The notes: generated from the sequence alone by a model not told the origin. A DNA stretch of 64,000 nt from JAATFS01 sp037145635 (GCA_037145635.1 JBBCXB010000001.1:1-64000), one strand, 5' to 3'; positions 53,658 through 64,000 are shown, counted from the stretch's first letter. Numbers and translations: made by a program.

Positions 53658-55106
53658 ATGGCCGGCAAGACCCTGTACGACAAACTGTGGGAGATGCACG
53701 AGGTGACCCGCCGCGACGACGGTTCCTCGCTGATCTACATCGACCGCCACATCCTCCACGAGGTGACCTCGCCGCAGGCGTTCGAGGGCCTGCGCCTGGC
53801 CGGGCGCAGGCCGTGGCGGATCGACGCCAACATCGCCACGCCCGACCACAACGTGCCGACCACGCGCGCCGAGCGCCAGGGCGGGCTGCAGGCGATCAGC
53901 GACGAGGTCTCGCGGCTGCAGGTGCAGACCCTGGACGAGAACTGCGACGCCTTCGGCATCCTCGAGTTCAAGATGAACGATGCGCGCCAGGGCATCGTGC
54001 ACGTGATCGGCCCCGAGCAGGGTGCCACGCTGCCGGGCATGACCGTGGTCTGCGGCGACTCGCACACCTCCACGCATGGCGCCTTCGGGGCGTTGGCGCA
54101 CGGCATCGGCACCTCGGAGGTGGAGCACGTGCTGGCCACCCAGTGCCTGGTCGCCAAGAAGATGAAGAACATGCAGGTGCGCGTCGACGGCGAGCTGCCG
54201 TTCGGCGTCACCGCCAAGGACATCGTGCTGGCGGTGATCGGCCGCATCGGCACGGCCGGCGGCAACGGCCACGCCGTGGAGTTCGCCGGCAGCGCGATCC
54301 GCGCGCTGTCGATGGAAGGGCGCATGACGATCTGCAACATGGCGATTGAGGCCGGCGCGCGGGTCGGCATGGTGGCCTGCGACGCCACTACCGTCGAATA
54401 CGTGCGCGGCCGCCCGTTCGCGCCCCGCGGCGCGGACTGGGACGCGGCGACGGCGGCCTGGGCCGACCTGGTGTCCGACCCCGATGCGCACTTCGACACC
54501 GTGGTGGAGCTGCGCGCCGAGGAGATCCGGCCGCAGGTCAGCTGGGGCACCTCGCCGGAGATGGTGCTGGCGGTAGACCAGAACGTGCCCGACCCGGACG
54601 CCGAGGCCGACCCGGTCAAGCGTGACTCGATCGTGCGTGCGCTCAAGTACATGGGGCTGCGCGCCAACCAGCCGATCACCACGATCCGGCTGGACCGGGT
54701 GTTCATCGGCTCGTGCACCAACTCGCGCATCGAGGACCTGCGCGCGGCCGCGGCGGTGGCGCGCGGGCGCCGGGTGGCGGCGAGCGTCAAGCAGGCGCTG
54801 GTGGTGCCCGGCTCGGGCCTGGTCAAGGCGCAGGCCGAGGCCGAGGGCCTGGACCAGGTGTTCCTGGCCGCCGGCTTCGAGTGGCGCGAGCCCGGCTGCT
54901 CGATGTGCCTGGCGATGAACCCGGACAAGCTCGGCAGCGGCGAGCACTGCGCCTCCACCTCCAACCGCAACTTCGAGGGCCGCCAGGGCGCCGGCGGCCG
55001 CACCCACCTGGTCAGCCCGGCGATGGCGGCCGCGGCGGCGGTGGCCGGACATTTCGTGGATGTGCGTGAGATCGGGGACTCGGGAGTGGGGATCCGGGAT
55101 TCGTAA
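53658..55106 (+). CDS. leuC: 3-isopropylmalate dehydratase large subunit
   Basis: A 482-residue aconitase-superfamily subunit that isomerises 2- to 3-isopropylmalate with LeuD. The [4Fe-4S] ligands are the Cys of FIGSCTNSR and the pair in GCSMCLAMNP. Other family marks are VCGDSHTSTHGAFGALAHGIGTSEVEHV and FVDVREIG. The last ten or so residues (GDSGVGIRDS) come from a GGGAAT-like repeat and lie beyond the normal family end. It is followed 55 bases later by leuD. LysR diverges upstream. Confidence 0.96.
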   Translation: MAGKTLYDKLWEMHEVTRRDDGSSLIYIDRHILHEVTSPQAFEGLRLAGRRPWRIDANIATPDHNVPTTRAERQGGLQAISDEVSRLQVQTLDENCDAFGILEFKMNDARQGIVHVIGPEQGATLPGMTVVCGDSHTSTHGAFGALAHGIGTSEVEHVLATQCLVAKKMKNMQVRVDGELPFGVTAKDIVLAVIGRIGTAGGNGHAVEFAGSAIRALSMEGRMTICNMAIEAGARVGMVACDATTVEYVRGRPFAPRGADWDAATAAWADLVSDPDAHFDTVVELRAEEIRPQVSWGTSPEMVLAVDQNVPDPDAEADPVKRDSIVRALKYMGLRANQPITTIRLDRVFIGSCTNSRIEDLRAAAAVARGRRVAASVKQALVVPGSGLVKAQAEAEGLDQVFLAAGFEWREPGCSMCLAMNPDKLGSGEHCASTSNRNFEGRQGAGGRTHLVSPAMAAAAAVAGHFVDVREIGDSGVGIRDS

Positions 55107-55154
55107 AGCGGCTCCCGATCGCTCCCATTCCCCATTCCCAATCCCCATCCCCGG
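55071..55154. repeat. GGGAAT-type inverted repeat between leuC and leuD
   Basis: Left arm ATCGGGGACTCGGGAGTGGG (from 55071) extends into leuC and encodes its final residues; right arm, CCCATTCCCCATTCCCAATC and CCCATCCCCGG (to 55154), stops seven bases before the leuD ATG. leuD therefore has no clear ribosome-binding site. Confidence 0.7.
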
Positions 55155-55161
55155 CCTTCCA

Positions 55162-55809
55162 ATGAAAGCATTCACCCAACATACCGGCCTGGTCGCGCCG
55201 CTGGACCGAGCCAACGTCGATACCGACCAGATCATCCCCAAGCAGTTCCTGAAGTCGATCAAACGCAGCGGCTTCGGGCCGAACCTGTTCGACGAGTGGC
55301 GCTATCTCGATGTCGGCCAGCCCGGGCGGGACAACACACAGCGCCCGCTCAACCCGGAGTTCGTGCTGAACTTCCCGCGCTATGTCGGTGCCAGCGTGCT
55401 GCTGGCGCGCGAGAACTTCGGCTGCGGCTCCTCGCGCGAGCACGCGCCGTGGGCGCTGGACGAGTACGGCTTCCGCACCGTGATCGCGCCGAGCTTCGCC
55501 GACATCTTCTTCAACAACAGCTTCAAGAACGGGCTGCTGCCGATCGTGCTCGCCGAGGACGAGGTCGATGCGCTGTTCCGGCAATGCGAGGCCGCGCCGG
55601 GCTACCGGCTGACGGTCGACCTGCAGGCGCAGGCGGTGACGCGGCCGGACGGGGTGCAGTACCGCTTCGAGATCGACGCGTTCCGCAAGCACTGCCTGCT
55701 GCACGGGCTGGACGACATCGGCCTGACCCTGCGCGACGAGGCGGCGATCCGCACCTTCGAGACCGCCCACCGGCAACGCCAGCCGTGGCTGTTCGGCGCT
55801 GTGGGCTGA
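55162..55809 (+). CDS. leuD: 3-isopropylmalate dehydratase small subunit
   Basis: A 215-residue LeuD. It begins MKAFTQHTGLVAPLDRANVDTDQIIPKQFLKSIKR and has the swivel-domain marks FGCGSSREHAPWALDEYGFRTVIAPSFADIFFNNSFKNGLLPI. Residues after 175 are the usual C-terminal FEIDAFRKHCLLHGLDDIG. The ATG at 55162 agrees with the family start; in-frame starts from 55060 would translate the GGGAAT repeat. One base separates its stop from the methyltransferase ATG. Confidence 0.95.
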   Translation: MKAFTQHTGLVAPLDRANVDTDQIIPKQFLKSIKRSGFGPNLFDEWRYLDVGQPGRDNTQRPLNPEFVLNFPRYVGASVLLARENFGCGSSREHAPWALDEYGFRTVIAPSFADIFFNNSFKNGLLPIVLAEDEVDALFRQCEAAPGYRLTVDLQAQAVTRPDGVQYRFEIDAFRKHCLLHGLDDIGLTLRDEAAIRTFETAHRQRQPWLFGAVG

Positions 55810-55810
55810 G

Positions 55811-56593
55811 ATGCGCGGCGACGCGACGGCAGCGGCCACGCAGGCCGCGCAGGTGCAGCGCCAGTTCGGCGCGCGCGCGGCGGCCTACCTCGACAGCCCG
55901 GTGCACGCACAGGGCGGCGAGTTCGCGCAGTTGCGTGACGCGGTCGCCGCGTGCCCGCAGGCACGCGTGCTGGACCTGGGCTGCGGCGCCGGCCATGTCG
56001 GCTTCCAGGTCGCCGCGCAGGCGGGCGAGGTGGTCGCCTATGACCTGTCGGCGCCGATGCTGGCGGTGGTGGCCGAGACCGCGGCCGCGCGCGGGCTGGA
56101 CAACCTCCGCACCGTGCGCGGGGCGGCCGAGTGCCTGCCGTTCGCCGAGGGCGGCTTCGACTTCGTGTTCAGCCGCTACTCCGCGCATCACTGGAGCGAT
56201 GTCGGGCAGGCGCTGCGCGAGGTCCGGCGGGTGCTGAAGCCGGGCGGCCGCGCGGCCTTCGTGGACGTGGTCGCGCCGGCGCGGCCGCTGCTGGACACGC
56301 ACCTGCAGGCGGTGGAGCTGCTGCGCGACACCAGCCACGTGCGCGACTACACCGTGACCGAATGGCTGCGGCTGGCCGGCGAGGCCGGGCTGCGGATCGA
56401 GCGCCACGAGCGGCAGCGCCTGCGGCTGGAGTTCGCGTCCTGGATCGAGCGCATGCGTACGCCGGAGGTGTTCCGCCACGCGATCCTCGCGCTGCAGGAG
56501 GCCGCCGTCACGGAAGTGCGCGACTATTTCGAGATCGCCGTCGACGGCTCCTTCAGCACCGACGTGATGGTGCTGTGGGCCGGGCGCGGCTGA
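55811..56593 (+). CDS. SAM-dependent methyltransferase inside the leu operon
   Basis: A 260-residue class I methyltransferase. The SAM motif is VLDLGCGAGHVGFQVA; the acidic loop VVAYDLSAPML and the post-motif FSRYSAHHWSDVGQALREVRRVLKPGG are of the UbiE/YcgJ type. It lies one base after leuD and 81 bases before leuB. I recall the same position in Pseudomonas (a methyltransferase between leuD and leuB), which suggests it is a conserved partner of the pathway rather than an insertion. Its substrate is unknown. Confidence 0.88.
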   Translation: MRGDATAAATQAAQVQRQFGARAAAYLDSPVHAQGGEFAQLRDAVAACPQARVLDLGCGAGHVGFQVAAQAGEVVAYDLSAPMLAVVAETAAARGLDNLRTVRGAAECLPFAEGGFDFVFSRYSAHHWSDVGQALREVRRVLKPGGRAAFVDVVAPARPLLDTHLQAVELLRDTSHVRDYTVTEWLRLAGEAGLRIERHERQRLRLEFASWIERMRTPEVFRHAILALQEAAVTEVRDYFEIAVDGSFSTDVMVLWAGRG

Positions 56594-56677
56594 CGACTTC
56601 CCTGTCCCCGCCTGCAGGCAGCGCGGCGGTGCCACCGTGCGCGCAGGGCGGGACGCCCCAATCTTGAGGAAACGATG

Positions 56678-57760
56678 ATGAGCAAGCAGATTCTGGTACT
56701 CCCCGGCGACGGCATCGGCCCGGAGATCATGGCCGAGGCGGTGAAGGTGCTGCGCCGGATCGATGCGCGCGACGGGCTCGGGGTCGAGCTGGCGTTCGAC
56801 GAGCTCGGCGGGGCGGCCTACGACACGTACGGCAGCCCGCTGGCCGACCAGACCCTGGCGCGCGCGCGCGCCGCCGACGCGGTGCTGCTGGGCGCGGTCG
56901 GTGGCCCGCAGTGGGACACGCTCGACCCCGCGCTGCGCCCCGAGCGCGGCCTGCTGAAGATCCGTTCGCAGCTGGGCCTGTTCGGCAACCTGCGGCCGGC
57001 GATCCTCTACCCGCAGCTGGCCGACGCCTCGACGCTGAAGCCGGATGTGGTGGCCGGGCTGGACATCCTGATCGTGCGCGAGCTGACCGGCGGCATCTAC
57101 TTCGGGCAGCCGCGCGGCACCCGCACGCTGGACAACGGCGAGCGCCAGGCCTACGACACGCTGCCCTACAGCGAGGGCGAGATCCGCCGCATCGCCAAGG
57201 TCGGCTTCGAGATGGCGCGCCTGCGCAGCCGCCGGCTGTGCTCGGTCGACAAGGCCAACGTGCTGGCCTCCAGCCAGCTGTGGCGCGCGGTGGTCGAGGA
57301 GGTCGCGCGCGACTACCCGGACGTGGCACTGTCGCACCTGTACGTGGACAACGCGGCGATGCAGCTGGTGCGTGCGCCCAAGCAGTTCGACGTGATCGTG
57401 ACCGACAACATGTTCGGCGACATCCTCTCCGACCAGGCCTCGATGCTCACCGGCTCGATCGGCATGCTGCCGTCGGCCTCGCTCGATGCGAACAACAAGG
57501 GCATGTACGAACCCTGCCACGGCTCGGCGCCGGACATCGCGGGGCAGGGCATCGCCAACCCGCTGGCGACGATCCTGTCGGTGGCGATGATGCTGCGCTA
57601 CACCTTCGGCCTGGGGGCCAGCGCCGACGCCATCGAGCAGGCGGTGGGCCGGGTGCTGGACCAGGGCCTGCGCACGGCCGACATCTGGTCGGAGGGATTC
57701 ACCCGGGTGGGGACCGCGGCGATGGGCGACGCGGTGGTCGCGCAGCTGGACGCACGCTAG
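56678..57760 (+). CDS. leuB: 3-isopropylmalate dehydrogenase
   Basis: A 360-residue homodimeric decarboxylating dehydrogenase that gives 2-ketoisocaproate. It starts MSKQILVLPGDGIGPEIM and has the metal/NAD marks VLLGAVGGPQWD, LFGNLRPAI, VRELTGGIYFGQPRG, NVLASSQLWR and the NAD signature DNMFGDILSDQASMLTGSIGMLPSASL. GAGGA places the ribosome-binding site seven bases from the ATG at 56678; an ATG three bases earlier is the alternative. A near-perfect hairpin follows 12 bases past the stop. Confidence 0.95.
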   Translation: MSKQILVLPGDGIGPEIMAEAVKVLRRIDARDGLGVELAFDELGGAAYDTYGSPLADQTLARARAADAVLLGAVGGPQWDTLDPALRPERGLLKIRSQLGLFGNLRPAILYPQLADASTLKPDVVAGLDILIVRELTGGIYFGQPRGTRTLDNGERQAYDTLPYSEGEIRRIAKVGFEMARLRSRRLCSVDKANVLASSQLWRAVVEEVARDYPDVALSHLYVDNAAMQLVRAPKQFDVIVTDNMFGDILSDQASMLTGSIGMLPSASLDANNKGMYEPCHGSAPDIAGQGIANPLATILSVAMMLRYTFGLGASADAIEQAVGRVLDQGLRTADIWSEGFTRVGTAAMGDAVVAQLDAR

Positions 57761-58095
57761 GTCCACGGGCACGGCCGCTGGCGAAATCCATCCGCCACCG
57801 GCCGTCCGCCTGCGGCCATGCGTCGAAGCCGGCGACGCGTGCGTGACTGCACGTAGCGTTGTTAGTCGCTCGCAGCGTCGGAGCCGTTGCGACGGCTTGC
57901 CGGAGCGTCAGCCGCGGGCCGGGGACGGGCGGAGAGCGGCACCCCGAGGTGCCACGCCGAGGCGCCCGTCCCGTTCGCGTGCGCCTGTCGCCGACGCCAG
58001 CGACCGTCCCCGCGCCGGGCGGGATGCGGGCGAGGGCGCATCCCGCCCGGCGGCCGTCGAATCCCTGATCCCGGCTCACCCCACCCGCGACGCCC
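57761..58095. other. leuB / leuA convergent gap
   Basis: No gene is evident in these 335 bases between the convergent leuB and leuA. The only structure is the hairpin at 57772-57804; open frames across the rest are short, rich in Arg/Pro and have no known domain. Confidence 0.6.
57772..57804. terminator. Candidate leuB terminator hairpin
   Basis: CGGCCGCTGGCG (57772-57783) and CGCCACCGGCCG (57793-57804) form a 12-bp stem with one mismatch and a 9-base loop. No T-run follows. Confidence 0.5.
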
Positions 58096-59654
<1,559 letters not shown>

Positions 59655-59658
<4 letters not shown>

Positions 59659-60776
59659 CAGGAAGACTCCTCTACTGCGATGGCGATGGCTGGCTTGGAA
59701 GCGGACGCGGATGGAAGGGATGGCGCGGAAGCGGTGGGAGCGGGAGGCGAGGTGCTGCGCTGGCTTCTAAGTCGTTCACTGCTGCGGCGGCGGGGTTTGC
59801 GCGGTGGCCGCGGTCGCACTTCGGACAGCAGGGTGGCCAGGACCGCGGCGTCAATATTACCGCCGGAGACCACCGCGCACTTGCGCTTGCCGGCGACGCG
59901 GCGGCCGGCGGCCAGCGCCAGGGCGCCGGCGCCCTCGGCGATGACGTGTTCCTCCAGCGCCAGCCGCACCAGGGTCTCGCGCAGTTCGGCCTCGCGCACG
60001 ATGACCACGTCGTCGAGCAGGCTGGCACACAGGCGCCTAGTCAGGAAACCCGGGATCTTCACGCGGACGCCGTCGGCCAGGCTGGCCACCGGGTCCAGCG
60101 GGCGCAGGTCGCCGCGCACCGCCCGGGCCATCGAATCGACGCCCTCCACCTGCGCGCCGACGACCCGCACGCCCTGCGACTTCAGCGCCAGCGCCACGCC
60201 CGAGGCCAGGCCGCCGCCGCCGATCGGCACGATCACCACGTCGGGCGCGTGCGCGGCCAGCTCGATGCCGACCGTGCCCTGGCCGGCGATCACGTCCGGA
60301 TCGTCGAACGCGGACAGGAAGCGGTAGCCGTTTTGGTCGGCCAGTTCGCGGGCGAAGGCGAAGGCCTCGTCGTAGCTGTGGCCGTGCTGGCGCACGGTCG
60401 CGCCCCAGTGGGCCACGCCGGCGATCTTGGTCGCCGGGGCGCCGTACGGCATCACCGTGATCGCCGGCACGCCCAGGCGGTGCGCCGACCACGCCACGCC
60501 CTGGGCGTGGTTGCCGGCCGAGGCGCAGATCACCGGGCGCTCGTCGCCGCGCTCCAGGCCGGCCAGCAGCGCGTTCAGCGCGCCGCGCACCTTGTACGAG
60601 CCGGTGCGCTGCAGGTTCTCCAGCTTCAGCCACACCCCGAAGCGCTCGGCATAGTGCAGCGGGGTCGGGGTCAGGTACTTGCGCAGGCGCGCCTGCGCGG
60701 CCAGCACGTCGGCCACGCTGACCATGGGCGGGCCTACGTCGGGCTCCTGCGGGCCGGCGCGGCCGCTCTCAGCCAT
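59655..60776 (-). CDS. ilvA: Threonine dehydratase without regulatory domain
   Basis: A 373-residue PLP enzyme that makes 2-ketobutyrate from threonine. The Schiff-base lysine is K62 in LQRTGSYKVRGALNAL; SAGNHAQGVAWSAHRLGV, the glycine loop PIGGGGLASG, and SGGNIDAAVLATLL follow. There is no C-terminal ACT-type regulatory domain: after about residue 322 comes a basic low-complexity tail (RPPRKPRRRSSERLRSQRS, then Ser/Pro/Ala). That is the short, TdcB-like form, although its place in the ilv-leu cluster says biosynthetic. An alternative start at 60725 (MVSVADV) is possible. Translationally coupled to leuA. Confidence 0.9.
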
Positions 60777-60920
60777 GCGCGTGGCGCCGGGCGGGGACAG
60801 CGCGAACGGACTGGCAGGCGGACGGGGATCCTGCGAGAAGACACCCCCGAAGAAGACCCCTCCGCAGATGGGCGCCCCGCACCCGCATCCGCGCACGGCC
60901 GGGCGCCGGACCGCTGCTTG

Positions 60921-60955
60921 CGAATCCCGATTCCTCACTCACCAATCCCGGCCGG
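60921..60955. repeat. GGGAAT-type repeat, ilvM-ilvA gap
   Basis: CGAATCCCGATTCC followed by CACCAATCCCGGCC reads as the complement strand of the GGGAATCGG family. It ends on the ilvM stop region in the 180-base gap before ilvA, in which nothing else is recognised. Confidence 0.65.
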
Positions 60956-60956
60956 T

Positions 60957-61214
60957 TCATGCCAGCGCCTCCGCCGTGTCCAGCGCGGTGATGCGCACCG
61001 ACTCGCAGTCGTAGATCTTCTCCAGCTGCAGGCGCAGGGTCTCGGCAGGGCGATCGCCGTCGACCTCCAGCTGCAGGTGCCAGCGGCCGGCGTCGGCCGC
61101 GTCCGCGTGGCCGTGGACGGCCTGCGGGCGGAAGCCGCGCCGCTCGGTCATGCCGATCACGCGCAGCAGCGCGCCCTCGGCCGGCCGCAGCACCAGGTCA
61201 AGCCGGTAACGCAT
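60957..61214 (-). CDS. ilvM: Acetolactate synthase small subunit (ACT domain)
   Basis: An 85-residue single ACT domain that pairs with the large subunit. It starts MRYRLDLVLRPAEGALLRVIGMTERRGFRPQAV and has a beta-alpha-beta ACT pattern with no second domain, matching IlvM in length. Its ATG lies inside the ilvG 3' end (17-base overlap), typical of large/small subunit coupling. Confidence 0.88.
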   Translation of the reverse strand: MRYRLDLVLRPAEGALLRVIGMTERRGFRPQAVHGHADAADAGRWHLQLEVDGDRPAETLRLQLEKIYDCESVRITALDTAEALA

Positions 61215-62964
61215 GGCTGGCCTCCTTCTGCGCGTGGGCCGGGTTGCTGTCCAGCATGGTGCTGTTGGCGTTGTTGGGCGGCACCAGCGGCCACACGTTG
61301 GCGCGCGCGTCGATGGCCACGTGCAGCAGCGCCGGGCCGGGCTGGGCCAGCAGTTCGGCCAGGGCGTCGTCGACGTCGCCGCGCGCGGCGATGCGGCGCG
61401 CGGGGATGCCGAACACCTGCGCCAGCGCGGCGAAGTCCGGGTTGTCGGACAGGTCGATCTCGCTATAGCGCTCGGCGAAGAACAGCTCCTGCCACTGCCG
61501 CACCATGCCCAGCGAACTGTTGTCCAGCAGGATGATCTTCACCGGCAGCCGGCAGCGCGCGATGGTGACCAGCTCCTGCACGTTCATCATGAAGCTGCCG
61601 TCGCCGGAGACCAGCACCACGGTGCGGTCCGGGCAGGCGAACTGCGCGCCCATCGCCGCCGGCAGGCCGAAGCCCATGGTGCCCAGCGCGCCGCTGGTCA
61701 GGTGGTTGCGCGGATCGTCGAAGCGGCAGTGCTGGGCCACCCACATCTGGTGCTGGCCGACGTCGCAGGCGACGATGGTGTCGGCCGGCGCGACCTCGCT
61801 CAGGCGCTTCAGCAGGGCCGGGGCGTAGATGTCGGTGCCGGGCGCGTCATAGCGGGCGACGAATTTCTCGCGGTTGGCCGCGCAGCGCCTGCGCCAGGCA
61901 CCCTGCGCGCTGCCGGCGTCCGCGGCGGCCGGCGGCCGCGAGGCGGCGGACGTACCGAAGGCCGCCGCCAGCGCCTCGAGCGCGGTGGCGACATCGCCGG
62001 GCACCGCGATGTCGGCGGTGCGCAGCTTGGAGATCTCGTAGGCATCGGCATCCAGGTGCACGACGCGCGCGAACGGGGCGAACTCGCTCAGCTTGCCGGT
62101 GGCGCGGTCGTCGAAGCGCGCCCCGACCACGACCAGCAGGTCGCATTCCTGGATCGCCATGTTGGCGGCCCGGGTTCCGTGCATGCCCAGCATGCCCAGG
62201 TAGTGCGGATGCGCGTGCGGCAGCGCGCCCAGGCCGCGCAGGGTCAGCGCGGTGGGGATGGCGGTGGCGTCGACGAAGCGGCGGAAGGCCTCGACCGCGC
62301 CGGCCAGGGCGATGCCGCCACCGCCGTAGACCACCGGCTTCTCCGCGGCGGCGATCGCCGCCAGCACCTCGCCCAGGCGGGCCTCTTCCGGCGCCGGCGG
62401 ACGCGGCACCGCCGCCGGCACGTGCGCCGGCAGGTGGCTGGCGTCGGCGACCTGCACGTCCTTGGGCAGGTCGATCAGCACCGGGCCCGGGCGCCCCTCG
62501 CGCGCGATCCGGAACGCCTCGCGCACCACCTCCGGCAACTCCTCCACCCGCCGCACCAGGAAGCTGTGCTTGACGATCGGCAGGGTCAGCCCGAACACGT
62601 CCAGCTCCTGGAACGCATCGGTGCCCAGCAGCGGCGTCGCCACCTGCCCGGTGAGGCACACCATCGGCACCGAATCCAGCATCGCGTCGGCGATGCCGGT
62701 GACCAGGTTGGAGGCGCCCGGGCCGGACGTGGCCACGCAGACGCCGACGCGGCCGCTGGCGCGGGCGTAGCCGTTGGCGGCCAGGGCGGCGCCCTGTTCG
62801 TGGCGCACCAGGATGTGCTTGAGCTGCGAATCCACCAGTGCGTCGTAGAACGGCATGATGGTGCCGCCCGGGTAGCCGAACAGCGTGTCGACGCCTTCGG
62901 CTTCCAGGGCCTGCGTCAGCCAGCGCGCGCCGTTGCGGGGCGCGCTGTGTGCGGAGGTGTTCAT
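61198..62964 (-). CDS. ilvG: Acetolactate synthase large subunit
   Basis: A 588-residue thiamine-diphosphate enzyme catalysing the first common step to valine, leucine and isoleucine. The catalytic Glu lies in LVRHEQGAALAANGYARASG, the ThDP-binding motif begins GDGSFMMNVQELVTIARCRLPVKIILLDN, and the FAD/middle domain has GARFDDRATGKLSEFA. The small subunit IlvM overlaps its end, and ilvC precedes it by 42 bases on the same strand, so all are one operon. Assignment as ilvG rather than ilvB or ilvI rests on the ilvM neighbour. Confidence 0.93.
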   Translation of the reverse strand: MNTSAHSAPRNGARWLTQALEAEGVDTLFGYPGGTIMPFYDALVDSQLKHILVRHEQGAALAANGYARASGRVGVCVATSGPGASNLVTGIADAMLDSVPMVCLTGQVATPLLGTDAFQELDVFGLTLPIVKHSFLVRRVEELPEVVREAFRIAREGRPGPVLIDLPKDVQVADASHLPAHVPAAVPRPPAPEEARLGEVLAAIAAAEKPVVYGGGGIALAGAVEAFRRFVDATAIPTALTLRGLGALPHAHPHYLGMLGMHGTRAANMAIQECDLLVVVGARFDDRATGKLSEFAPFARVVHLDADAYEISKLRTADIAVPGDVATALEALAAAFGTSAASRPPAAADAGSAQGAWRRRCAANREKFVARYDAPGTDIYAPALLKRLSEVAPADTIVACDVGQHQMWVAQHCRFDDPRNHLTSGALGTMGFGLPAAMGAQFACPDRTVVLVSGDGSFMMNVQELVTIARCRLPVKIILLDNSSLGMVRQWQELFFAERYSEIDLSDNPDFAALAQVFGIPARRIAARGDVDDALAELLAQPGPALLHVAIDARANVWPLVPPNNANSTMLDSNPAHAQKEASHALPA

Positions 62965-63006
62965 GCGGTGGCGACCTTTGCGGTTGCGAGTGGGGGACGC
63001 GGCGGC

Positions 63007-64000
63007 TTACGCCGCTTGCTGGCTGCTGGCTGGGGCGCTGGCGGCGGCCTGCTCGCCGTTGAGCCACACCATCTTGGCGCGCAGCTGCTTGCCCACCACC
63101 TCGATCGGATGCTCCAGGTCGGCCTGCTTGTACTTGTTGTAGTTGGGCAGGCCCGCTTCGTACTCGGCCACCCAGTTCTTGGTGAAGGTGCCGTTCTGGA
63201 TGTCGGTCAGCACGTCCTTCATGCGCGCCTTGGTGCCGGCATCGATCACGCGCGGGCCGCTGACGTAGTCGCCGTACTGCGCGGTCTCGGAGATGAACTC
63301 CAGCATGCGGGTGATGCCGCCTTCGTAGAACAGGTCCACGATCAGCTTCAGTTCGTGCAGCACCTCGTAGTAGGCGATCTCGGGCTGATAGCCGGCCTCC
63401 ACCAGGGTCTCGAAGCCGGCCTGCACCAGCGCGCTGGCGCCGCCGCACAGCACCGCCTGCTCGCCGAACAGGTCGGTCTCGGTCTCTTCCTTGAAGGTGG
63501 TCTTGATCAGGTTGGCGCGCGCGCCGCCCAGGCCGCCGGCGTAGGTCAGCGCCAGCTGTTCGGCCTGGCCGCTCTGGTCCTGGTAGACCGCGTAGATGCA
63601 CGGCACGCCGCGGCCGATCTCGTACTCGCGGCGCACCAGCGCACCCGGGCCCTTGGGCGCGACCAGCACCACGTCCAGGTCGGCGCGCGGCTTGATCATG
63701 TCGAAGTGCACGTTCAGGCCGTGCGCGAACAGCAGGCAGGCGCCCTGCTTCATGTTCGGCGCCAGCACCTCCTCGTACAGCTTCTTCTGCACCATGTCCG
63801 GGGTCAGCACCGCGACCAGGTCGGCGTGCTTGACCGCCTCGGCCGGCGCGGCGACGACGAAGCCGTCGGCCTGGGCCTTGGCCTCGGTGGGGCCGCCCGG
63901 GCGCAGGCCGACGGTGACGTCGAAGCCGGAGTCGCGCAGGTTCAGCGCGTGCGCCCGGCCCTGGCTGCCGTAGCCGATGACCGCGATGGTGGGGGTGGAG
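63007..64000 (-). CDS. ilvC: Ketol-acid reductoisomerase (5' end outside window)
   Basis: Partial class I ketol-acid reductoisomerase that reduces acetolactate to dihydroxyisovalerate with NADPH. The N-terminal part continues past 64000; what is seen starts with the Rossmann motif IAVIGYGSQGRAHALNLRDSG, then VAVLTPDMVQKKLYEEV, HGLNVHFDMIKPRADLDVVLVAPKGPG, DLFGEQAVLCGGASALVQAGFETLVEAGYQPE with the acidic metal ligands, and GDYVSGPRVID. The C-terminal Ala/Ser tail is unremarkable. It is the first visible gene of the ilvC-ilvG-ilvM-ilvA-leuA run on the minus strand. Confidence 0.95.
   Translation of the reverse strand, partial: STPTIAVIGYGSQGRAHALNLRDSGFDVTVGLRPGGPTEAKAQADGFVVAAPAEAVKHADLVAVLTPDMVQKKLYEEVLAPNMKQGACLLFAHGLNVHFDMIKPRADLDVVLVAPKGPGALVRREYEIGRGVPCIYAVYQDQSGQAEQLALTYAGGLGGARANLIKTTFKEETETDLFGEQAVLCGGASALVQAGFETLVEAGYQPEIAYYEVLHELKLIVDLFYEGGITRMLEFISETAQYGDYVSGPRVIDAGTKARMKDVLTDIQNGTFTKNWVAEYEAGLPNYNKYKQADLEHPIEVVGKQLRAKMVWLNGEQAAASAPASSQQAA

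Noticed and set aside
53551..53706. Leucine leader peptide for attenuation of leuC
   Set aside because: The short frame from ATG 53551 has no run of leucine codons, does not stop before leuC and no terminator/antiterminator pair is visible.

Overview
The window is a GC-rich (about 70%) bacterial chromosome segment, densely coding on both strands, with no insertion sequence, prophage, CRISPR array, tRNA or rRNA that I can recognise. Gene content and order point to the Xanthomonadaceae (Lysobacter / Luteimonas / Pseudoxanthomonas / Xanthomonas group): an ilvC-ilvG-ilvM-threonine dehydratase-leuA block facing leuC-leuD-methyltransferase-leuB, two OprO/OprP-type porins, a LacI/GH92/TonB-receptor sugar locus, and dispersed GGGAAT-type intergenic repeats. 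The genus is not resolved.

Layout. 1-929 is non-coding and holds a nested palindrome and an octamer array. 930-13532 is housekeeping and accessory enzymes: two amidohydrolases, a DUF924 protein, a lipoprotein, a glutaredoxin/HesB-like/rhodanese protein, a polysaccharide deacetylase, an alaA-SGNH hydrolase-methyltransferase operon, rsgA with a QEGLA-motif metalloprotein, and a DJ-1/PfpI protein. 13567-32690 is a carboxylate-uptake region: acetoacetyl-CoA reductase, CitMHS transporter, porin, TctD/TctE, an orphan solute-binding protein, a LuxR-type regulator, a TonB receptor with a Fur-like box, a hybrid sensor kinase, a second porin, DctA, an esterase and malic enzyme MaeB. 32769-41166 is a glycan-utilisation locus: metallopeptidase, GH92 mannosidase, LacI regulator and a divergent TonB receptor, with two matching operator-like sites. 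41257-48585 is envelope biogenesis (zinc-finger protein, glycosyltransferase, O-antigen ligase, LpxL-like acyltransferase, WaaA, TolC) plus Pcm. 48691-52608 holds a TetR regulator and a large membrane diguanylate cyclase. 52639-64000 is branched-chain amino-acid biosynthesis.

How it fits together. In the carboxylate region, outer-membrane porins are paired with inner-membrane transporters (porin with CitM; porin with DctA), each next to its own signalling genes; MaeB can turn imported malate into pyruvate. The TctD/TctE pair is divergent from the porin-citM unit, and the spacer holds two direct repeats exactly 10 bp apart, as expected of an OmpR-type regulator site. In the branched-chain block IlvA, IlvG/IlvM and IlvC supply the valine/isoleucine branch, and LeuA, LeuCD and LeuB extend it to leucine. 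A LysR regulator diverges from leuC.

The observations most worth a second look are: a periplasmic binding protein translationally coupled to TctE with no permease or ATPase; a three-domain CGFS glutaredoxin / cysteine-less HesB-like / rhodanese protein; an amidohydrolase paralogue lacking the HxH metal motif; genes that appear leaderless, with a -10 box exactly six bases from ATG; GGGAAT repeats that run into gene ends and starts; and the non-coding repeat structures at 1-929.
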